Program-made: the position numbers and the translations under genes
Part shown: positions 57,701-64,000 of the stretch, piece by piece
How the letters are laid out: each line of letters opens with the position of its first letter
Position numbering within the stretch: position 1 is the first letter of the stretch
Assembly: GCF_024362695.1 (NCBI RefSeq)
Contig: NC_065412.1
Location: 4,649,992-4,713,991, forward strand
Source: Pectinophora gossypiella
Taxonomy: Eukaryota; Arthropoda; Insecta; Lepidoptera; Gelechiidae
DNA length: 64,000 nucleotides
Direction of reading: 5' to 3'
The notes under the pieces: generated by a model
What the model saw: only the letters and a program-made list of their open reading frames with translations
The model's database searches: none
Told to the model about the DNA's origin: nothing

Positions 57701-60700
57701 CCAGGTGTATAACTACGGCGATCAAAAAACTGGTGTCGCCTGAAGAAGACGATGAGGAGGCCGCTTACGATAGAGCTGACGACTTGGTAAGCGAGGGATC
57801 CGACCAGCTAGAGAACGTAGACACGCTAGAACTTACAACAGAGCTAACTAGAACCTATAACAGTGAAGAATTTAGGTCAAGAACCTGCTAAAGAACCTGA
57901 TGATCCCAGACTTATAAACAAAAGCGTAGTAAAGCTCGGTTATAAAACAATCAGTCAAAAGATAAGCTTGTTGAAACTTGCTCTTAAATACCGTCACGAT
58001 CTCTCATCTGTCGTAGCCTACACCTGGTATGCTCTAGAATTCCTGTACAGCCCCGTATGATCGGTAATGTCCTTGCATTTCCGCTGGTTGTGTCATCATC
58101 ACCTGTAGGTAAAACAAACAGGAAAATTCATCGACCTCACAATTCCCTACACGTTTTATACATAAGGCAATTTCGTGTTTCCTGCACACGTTACACATCG
58201 GTAATGGCTCTGAGATCACCCCCTTACTAAGCTAATACATAAATAAGTGTTCGCTAATATCCAATAATATGTATAAGTTATTTGCTACGTGCAAATATAG
58301 TCAACACGACGAGATTCGATTCGACACGTTCGTCATACCAATAGTATTGCCACTTCGCTTGAATATTGTAACTTCAACGTACTTATCTACATATATGTTT
58401 GCAGATGTATTAGTCTGTCACTGAATATTATTCTAGTCGACAAATGTAACGCCAGGTCCGTAATTTGACTATTGTGCGTCAATTAAAATAGGCTGATTAC
58501 GATAACATGAAAAATTTCGTAACACCAATCGCCTATCAGACAACAATCTAATTTCTAACACGTTTTATCTTAAATGATTATTTTCATGGATATAAATATA
58601 TGTGTTAGAATATTACTAATAAGCCAGCGATAATAATTATAGGTATTTATCGCGGCCGGCGTCGCCAAGGCTAATCTTATCTTGCATCTCATGGACGTAT
58701 TACACACACGATAACATGTGTACGGTGATCCTCCGTGTTGTGTGATTTTCGGCGGATTTTGCGGCACTGTAACAATTTGTGTGGTACACTGTATAATGTG
58801 TATAAAAATGTTTAATGTAGCAACACTTATCGCAGTTAATTTACCGTAAATAGAAATTGTGCTGTGTTTCAAATATGCCAACAACAAGTGTAAAAGGGCA
58901 AGGAATACTCAAGTCTGATGCCAGGCGTCTTACAACTGAGCTAAATAGATCAGTTAATGAGTGCGTTGACTCCTCGACACGACATAGTGACATTACTAAG
59001 TTAATTTGGAGTTTTTCTGCTCTTTAATTGATCCTAGTTGGAACAGTAATTATTGTTGCAACTGAAAATGGGGACAAGACTAGTAATGAGCTGTCTGTTC
59101 AGTCGGTATTGCAATTGCAATTATTGTTAGCGTAATTTTTAATATTTAATGTTACTATATTGGTGAAGATTGTGTATTTTTAATCTACCAATGAGTATTA
59201 TTCCTGGTCCTCTACATAATATTTAATCGCGTACCCGTCCGGTTGATAACAGCCTGTCACCAAAAGCAGGATTAATACATCAACACAATATTGAATCCAG
59301 TATTGATTATGACCGAGGTGTTAATATTGCCACGCGCTGGCGCTGAATTGTAATTAATTGTTGCCTTTTTAACGCTTCTCTGGACGTGTGGGCACTCTAC
59401 GAAGTCAGGGTCTCTACCATTCTCCAGATGGGTAAGATATCTCCATTCTGTGTGGTATGTCGTGTGTGGTTGCCCTATTTCAATGTCTAGTCTTGCTTGT
59501 ATTTGTTTGTCCTATAGATGTCCCAATCGATTCTAATAGTGTCCTCTACGTTATATTGTTCATAAGGTGAAACCCTATAACTTAATATGTACTTACTTTC
59601 TTTTTTATTGTTTCATCCTTTGAATTAGTAGCTATTATTTTCATGTTACTGTTACCAAGTTCATTATTACTATAATAATCTATATTTTTGATTTATGAAA
59701 AAAACGGGTCTCTATTTCGTGTAGGAAAATGTAATATGCTGAAAATTAAGTTCTAGCGTCGCACCTTCCTAAATACACTTCTCATCAAAAAAATCGAAAC
59801 ACCTTGCAAGTTTACGTTTTGTCAGGATTATCAGAAAAATGTGTACATTTAGGAATAAATGTTAAATGTCGTTTAATAGTGAGTAATATGAGCTTATCAA
59901 ATCTTAATGTTAATGTTCTAAATTTAAATGAATTTTTCATAGGTTTCGTATTTTGTTAAATGAGTCATTTTTATTCCGTATGGAGTATAAAGGAAATGGA
60001 TAAAACAACACACGTAAATGAAAAAAAAGCTAAAAAACGTTTATTTAATAACTTGTATTCCCTCCCCGAGCTCTAATTACTGCTTCCATACGGTTCTTCA
60101 TCGATCGGATGAGAGTCACGATCACATGCTGTGGTATATTGTCCCATTCCTCTTGGATTGCATCTTGCAGCTGGCTAAGTGTTTCTGGGGCAGGATCTCT
60201 TGCTCGAATTCGTCTCTTTAATTCATCCCACAGATGTTCAATGGGATTCATGTCCGGGCTTCTTGCTGGCCATTCCATAATAGAGATATCGACTTCGTTA
60301 AGATAATCTCGTACGACGCCCGCGGTGTGAGCCCTAGCATTGTCGTGCATGAATATGAAGCCGTTGCCAATAAAATGTGCATAGGGCATCACATGAGGCT
60401 CGAGACACTCTTCTTACCGTCTTACCGTCGGCGCTGATTCCTCCCCAAACCGTCCACGAACCGCCACCATAGCTGACCTTTTCTTCAATGCAGCATTGTG
60501 CATAGCGTTCTCCGTCTCTTCTGTAGACCTTGTTCCTTCCGTCGTTACCATACAGCATAATTTTACACTCATCAGAAAAGAGAACTTTGCTCCACTGTAG
60601 GTATGACCAATTTAGGTGCTCACGTGCAAAGTTAAGGCGCGCTCTTCGATGGTCTGCAGTTAATTTCGGCCCATTTGCTGGCTTATGCGGTACCAGTCCA

Positions 60701-63649
60701 CGATCCTTCAACCTTCTTCTAATTGTAGAGTCACTTACAGCCACCCTTCGTACAACACGAAGCCGCTGCTGCAGTTGAAAAGCGTTAAGGCGTCGATTTC
60801 TTAAAGAAGTTGTTACAATAAATCGATCATCTCGCTCAGAAGTGACCCGATTCCTGCCAGATCCTGAACGGCGCGTGAACAAACCAGTCTCCCGATAACG
60901 TTTATAGACTCTATGAACAGATGACAGGCTTAGATGCAGTCTTGAAGCCACAACACGCTGACTAAGGCCAGAATCCAGCAATGCCACAACTTGGGCGGCT
61001 TCTGTGGGCGAAGTATCCATACGTTTTAGAAAAAAAACCTTTTTTCAGACGTCCCAAAGTCACAGTATTGAAATAAAAAACAAAAAGTTTAAGGATAGGC
61101 GCCAATTTTTAGTTTTTAAACGCTAAATGTACTCCAACCCTAAACACACATTTGTCTCTAAACAGTGATTCATTTCGTTTATAAGATAAACAAATGAAAT
61201 TCTAATTTTGAATTTAGAATTTTCGCTTATTACTGTAATGGCCAAACTGCCAGCTATACATTTATGTATTTTTTTTCATCGTATGAATTCTTTTTTGTGT
61301 TAAATTCGGACAGAAACAATGAAAACGGAAGTGTTTCGATTTTTTTGATGAGAAGTGTATTTACATGTACATACAGTAGACTGAGAACTAGTTGAATATA
61401 ATACCAGTATAACCCCTTGTGTTACTTCCAGGTGATGCAACAGGACGTCAAGAAGGAGAACCCCCTGCAGTTCAAGTTCCGCGCCAAATTCTACCCCGAG
61501 GATGTGGCCGACGAGCTCATACAGGAGATCACACTCAAGCTCTTCTACCTTCAGGTATAATACAAAAGATTCAATATATTAAGTACGTTTCATTCCCGAG
61601 TAATGCGTGGCTCCAGTTCACTAAGGATCGTGAAAGGTGGAGAGATGAAGAGAATGCCTTTGTCCAGCAGTCGGGCAACATTGGCTAGTGCAATGAGATC
61701 GTCACTTTTGGCATCATCATGACGTTTGTGATAGACTCGTGATTTAGCTTGTTAGCATATTTATATTAAAACCTCCCCACACAGGTGAAGAACGCGATCC
61801 TGTCGGACGAGATCTACTGCCCGCCGGAGACGTCGGTGCTACTCGCATCGTACGCGGTGCAGGCGAGACACGGCGACCACAACCCCGCGCTGCACGGCGC
61901 CGGCTTCCTGGCCAACGACCGTCTGTTGCCGCAGCGCGTCACCGACCAGCACAAGGTATGCACCACTACAGCAGCACTGCCATACATAGAGCTGCCATAC
62001 TAGTGCCTAATCCCAAACACCGAAGATATAAACAAAAGACACAAAAGAACATTCCAACTAGTTAACACAGACTGTTTCGAGAATAACATATAAACTTCAA
62101 GCAACAATAATTCAAAAAATATACACGTTTGCTTTTTATCACCATCATCATCATATACTTCATAACGTCAACTGAAGACGATTTATTTTTTATAATTATA
62201 GGATTAACATTTAATCATATGACGTTACTTGCAGATGTCCCGCGAAGAGTGGGAGCAGAGCATCACGAATTGGTGGCAGGAGCACCGCGGCATGCTGCGC
62301 GAGGACGCCATGATGGAGTACCTTAAGATCGCGCAGGACCTCGAGATGTACGGCGTCAACTATTTCGAGATCCGCAACAAGAAGAACACCGAGCTCTGGC
62401 TCGGCGTCGACGCTCTAGGGCTCAACATCTACGAGAAGGATGACAAGTACGTTGACATTGTTGAAAGCCTTCTGCGTTCAGTGCCGGACAGACGTATAAT
62501 GTCTCTGTGTCTCTTATTTCTTTCTTTCTAAGTCATTGGTATAGCAAACTATTTTATTTTGGTACAGTATGTCTGATGGAAAGACTTCTAAGATTTTGTG
62601 TTTTTAATATTCTATCGTGTGGCTTGTGCGGTGGATGACCTACCCTGGTGCCAGGATTATTATTGAGCCTCCAAATGCCTGATATGGGTCTAGTAAGACT
62701 ACGTCCTTACATCAGTAAATAGTAACCGGGATCAACGGTTTTACGTGTTTTTGATGGTAGTCGCCTATATTAATTTGTTTTCCACTTATAGGTAACATTT
62801 ACTAATTTATAATGCCTACTTTATACGGACCTTTCAAAATTACTTGTTTCAAAAGATTTAAAATAAAAGATCTGTCATCTCCACAGACTGACCCCAAAAA
62901 TCGGGTTCCCGTGGTCGGAAATCCGGAACATCTCGTTCAACGACCGCAAGTTCATCATCAAGCCGATCGACAAGAAGGCGCCGGACTTCGTGTTCTTCGC
63001 GCCCCGTGTGCGCGTCAACAAGCGGATCCTCGCGCTGTGCATGGGCAACCACGAGCTGTACATGCGCCGGCGCAAGCCTGATACCATCGACGTGCAGCAG
63101 ATGAAGGCTCAAGCCAGGGAGGAGAAACTCGCCAAACAGGCTCAGAGGTAAGTGATGAATCGCATCATCAGTTATACTAATAGTCTGACCGTGAAAGCTA
63201 TCGCGTCTTGGGTAGCGACAGACGTGCGGGGGCAGGAGGGTTATAAAAAGTACAAGTTCAGATCATACTCTTGACCGATTCACTTACTATGGTATTAAAT
63301 CATATCAAGCTATAGTGTACCTAAACAAAAGACTGAATTATAATTTTGTTCATAAGACATTCATTGAGTAATTTTCAAAATACATGAAATTATTTTAAAA
63401 ATGACTTACATAAAAGCTCTTCTTCTTTTGTGGATCTTATCAACCGTAGCATTAAAGTTAGACTCAAAAGAGTCGCCAAAGGAGAGATTTGATAAAATGT
63501 TGGAAAATGTATAGATTTTAAGTTGCAATTTTTGTCTAAACAGAGAAAAGCTGCAACTTGAGATTGCGGCCCGCGAGCGCGCCGAGAAGAAACAACAGGA
63601 GTACGAGGACCGACTGCGGCAGATGCAGGAGGAGATGGAGCGCTCACAG
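36705..63649 (+). CDS. Moe: Moesin (ERM protein), 3' end outside window
   Basis: A membrane-actin linker: the FERM domain binds membrane proteins and PIP2, the C-terminus (not in the window) binds F-actin. Coding exons are 36705-36716 (or alternative 39761-39781), 47815-47994, 61432-61554, 61785-61955, 62235-62446, 62887-63147 and 63544-63649; all junctions are GT/AG and the phases agree. The visible part is 355 residues. FERM runs from MNVRVTTMDAELEF to about KPDTIDVQQMK. Lys63-Lys64 at the end of exon 2 fall in the PIP2-binding region described for ERM proteins. The last exon begins the charged helical domain (AEKKQQEYEDRLRQ). Insect genomes usually have one ERM gene, and the sequence is closest to Drosophila Moesin. 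Introns of 8.0 kb (from exon 1b) and 13.4 kb carry MITEs and a Tc1 element. Confidence 0.96.
37478..37713 (-). repeat. MITE family A, inverted copy in moesin intron 1
   Basis: The reverse complement shares TAGGCTAGTTTCCAACTAAA, ACTTTTTACTAAACATCAAAAC, ATTTACTATGGAATTT and ATTCATAATTTATCTTGAACC with 43867-44115 and 29104-29362. Here the CRE-like core is changed to TGATGTCA. Confidence 0.7.
39626..39659 (+). promoter_or_regulatory. Inr plus DPE core promoter for moesin exon 1b
   Basis: TCAGT at 39626-39630 is an arthropod initiator. Taking its A (39628) as +1, AGACG at 39655-39659 lies exactly at +28 to +32 and fits the DPE consensus RGWYV. There is no TATA box. The surrounding 39510-39680 is GC-rich, and the exon's ATG with a near-ideal GCCACCATGG context follows 133 bp downstream. 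Confidence 0.65.
39628..39781 (+). CDS. Moe: Moesin alternative first exon 1b (MVAGGKQ)
   Basis: A 5' leader from the predicted start site leads to ATG at 39761 in GCCACCATGG context. It codes MVAGGKQ and ends at a GTACGA donor at 39782. Spliced in phase to 47815 it gives MVAGGKQMNVRVTT. It would replace MPKS with a different N-terminus from a separate promoter 3 kb downstream of exon 1a. Confidence 0.8.
39782..43866. other. Moesin intron, no further gene seen
   Basis: No exon was recognised. A tRNA B-box-like inverted pair lies at 43172-43234. Frames at 40848-41048 (minus) and 41270-41527 (plus) have no motif. Confidence 0.45.
43172..43234. repeat. Inverted pair of tRNA B-box-like segments
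   Basis: TTGAACCCGCAG at 43172-43183 is exactly complementary to CTGCGGGTTCAA at 43223-43234. Each arm looks like a Pol III B box (GGTTCAA), so the pair may come from two tRNA-derived repeats facing each other. Confidence 0.5.
43867..44115 (+). repeat. MITE family A copy in moesin intron
   Basis: It starts AATAGGCTAGTTTCCAGCTA, continues through TACTCTTTACTAAACGTCAAA, ATTCATAAATAAGTTATAAA and TTTTAGATCTGTCTTTATTT, and ends near GAACCTGGTACACGACCC. It matches 29104-29362 in block order. Confidence 0.7.
44810..44942. repeat. 133-bp hairpin MITE in moesin intron
   Basis: The left arm, 44810-44854, reads AGGGAGGTTGTAAAGCCACA then TCGAGGCAATACATCTAAAAAA. The right arm, 44898-44942, is its inverted partner at roughly 80% pairing and includes GGCCACATCGAAGCAATT on the minus strand. 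The loop contains TGCGCATATAAAAGTAAGTGCGCA, itself a near palindrome. The fold suits a MITE or a hairpin RNA precursor. Confidence 0.65.
44943..47814. other. Moesin intron, no gene recognised
   Basis: No exon, RNA gene or recognised repeat. The open frames here (for example 45551-45790) carry no motif. Confidence 0.45.
47995..57654. other. 13.4-kb moesin intron, repeat-poor portion
   Basis: Unlike the other spacers, this part shows no SINE or MITE that I can recognise. It contains a GT-rich microsatellite and GC-rich islands at about 49890-49970, 55190-55340, 55910-56010 and 56770-56890. Short open frames overlap the islands on both strands (55133-55432 minus, 55871-56185 minus) but none has a known motif. 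Intronic enhancers are one possibility; this is not shown by the sequence. Confidence 0.4.
53013..53070 (+). repeat. GT-rich microsatellite
   Basis: An interrupted (TG)n/(TTTG)n run, with GTGTGCGTGTGTGTTTGTGA and TTTGTGTGTTTGTGTG. It creates a chance open frame. Confidence 0.8.
57655..58060 (+). other. Unidentified coding-like ORF pair, two overlapping frames
   Basis: One frame is open from 57655 to the stop at 57891 and gives an acidic stretch with SPEEDDEEAAYDRADDLVSE. A second frame is open from 57848 to 58060 and includes PAKEPDDPRLINKSVVKLGY. The codon choice looks protein-like in both, and they overlap by about 45 bp, as if a frameshift had split one product of about 130 residues. A good splice donor, GTAAGC, sits in the first frame at 57787. 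No ATG opens the first frame. I do not recognise the product. It may be a decayed gene, a transposon fragment, an unannotated exon or chance. Confidence 0.25.
58061..59773. other. Intron sequence before the Tc1 element
   Basis: A partial tRNA-like segment, TAGCTCAGTTGTAAGACGCC on the minus strand near 58920-58950, has no matching T-arm. Nothing else was recognised. Confidence 0.4.
59774..61359 (-). mobile_element. Tc1-like DNA transposon, internally deleted
   Basis: The element spans 59776-61357 (1582 bp) between TA dinucleotides at 59774-59775 and 61358-61359, the Tc1/mariner target duplication. Its ends share a perfect 27-bp terminal inverted repeat starting CACTTCTCATCAAAAAAATC. It lies antisense in the last long moesin intron, 72 bp before exon 61432. 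The transposase inside is broken, so the copy can move only with an enzyme supplied by another element. Confidence 0.92.
60045..61020 (-). pseudogene. Broken Tc1 transposase
   Basis: The first frame (61020-60334) opens with ATG and gives an HTH DNA-binding half (QRVVASRLHLSLSSVHRVYK, then DSTIRRRLKDRGLVPHKP) and the first catalytic Asp in LFSDECK, up to the ..VWGGISADGKT segment. The reading then leaves frame. A second frame, continuing to 60045, supplies the HDNARAH Asp and the NPIEHLWDEL Glu. The break sits at a tandem 8-mer CTTACCGT at 60413-60428, where family members have extra residues, so it looks like a short deletion with frameshift. No active transposase is expected. Confidence 0.9.
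62628..62745 (-). repeat. Diverged SINE fragment in moesin intron
   Basis: TCGTGTGGCTTGTGCGGTGG, CCTGGTGCCAGGATTATTAT, GAGCCTCCAAATGCC and AGTAACCGGGATCAACGG match the 3' part of the SINE at 1792-2102. The tRNA-like head is missing. Confidence 0.65.
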
Positions 63650-63861
63650 GTACATACTAACATGCGACATTTATCGTTCACAGCCCTTGTCACACTGTTC
63701 GTACACGCCACGTCTTTTCGACGCTCTTAAACTAAGGTTAAGACTCTCCATAATATCCTAAGGCCTAGATTTCCAGACGCAATAGGTAATCAATTGGATT
63801 TGGATGGAGATTAAAAGGACATTCAGTCTTACAACTTTAAAGTATGATCACCAGCAGCAAA

Positions 63862-63881
63862 AGATGGAGCGCTCACAGGTA
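63862..63881 (+). repeat. 20-base copy of a moesin exon end with splice donor
   Basis: AGATGGAGCGCTCACAGGTA here is identical to 63633-63652, which covers the last 17 bases of the preceding moesin exon and its donor GTA. The two copies are 229 bp apart. The bases on either side of the copies differ. Confidence 0.8.
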
Positions 63882-63884
63882 ACA

Positions 63885-64000
63885 GTCATGAGCAATATAA
63901 TGTACCCACTTTAGGACTCTGTCGCACTAATATTTTTGACATTTAGTGAGACTTACAGTTCAATTTGTCAAAAAAGTTAATGTGACATGGTACCAAAGTG
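63885..64000 (-). repeat. Dispersed repeat family C, copy 3 (inverted, cut by window end)
   Basis: The reverse complement reads ACCATGTCACATTAACTTTT, then TTTTGACAAATTGAACTGTA and GTGCGACAGAGTCCTAAAGT, matching 29678-29830 and 31071-31180. It lies in a moesin intron next to the exon-end echo. Confidence 0.65.

Noticed and set aside
45000..58500. Possible ancient viral integration in the moesin intron
   Set aside because: I considered it because repeats are scarce and composition differs, but no viral protein motif could be recognised.
58915..58955. tRNA-like A-box segment on the minus strand
   Set aside because: No T-arm or acceptor stem partner was found at the expected distance.

Overview
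The window reads as nuclear DNA of a lepidopteran, probably a moth. It is AT-rich, has short exons and long introns, and the three cellular genes (alpha-tubulin, a ZDHHC6-type palmitoyltransferase, moesin) resemble insect orthologues. It also carries tRNA-derived SINE families, with GATGAT or TTATG tails, of the sort I know from moth genomes. The species cannot be named. A noctuoid origin is only an impression from the SINE types.

Layout. 1-7.1 kb: no gene; two SINEs, one repeat fragment and a palindrome-rich stretch. 7103-13708: a complete BEL/Pao LTR retrotransposon with apparently identical 411-bp LTRs, a 5-bp target duplication and one uninterrupted gag-pol frame, so a very young insertion. 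13.7-19.9 kb: repeat-rich spacer. 19882-27222 (+): alpha-tubulin, five coding exons (all but the start codon), ending in an unusual acidic tail. 27.8-30.6 kb: AT-rich intergenic DNA with MITE and repeat copies. 30890-35272 (-): a ZDHHC6-like ER palmitoyltransferase in eight exons that sum exactly to 377 codons plus stop. 36.3 kb to the end (+): moesin (ERM family) with two alternative first exons, 8.0-kb and 13.4-kb introns, the FERM domain and the start of the helical domain; it runs off the window. The last long intron holds an internally deleted Tc1-like transposon.

The two cytoskeletal genes and the palmitoyltransferase are housekeeping genes and show no sign of one pathway. ZDHHC6 and moesin start head to head about 1 kb apart. 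No new multi-gene system was found. The observations that most deserve a second look are the young BEL/Pao element, the moesin alternative promoter with an exactly spaced Inr/DPE, MITE families carrying a perfect CRE-like TGACGTCA, the ZDHHC6 SH3 cysteine replacements with a KxKxx tail, a 20-base echo of a moesin exon end, and an unidentified two-frame ORF at 57.7-58.1 kb.
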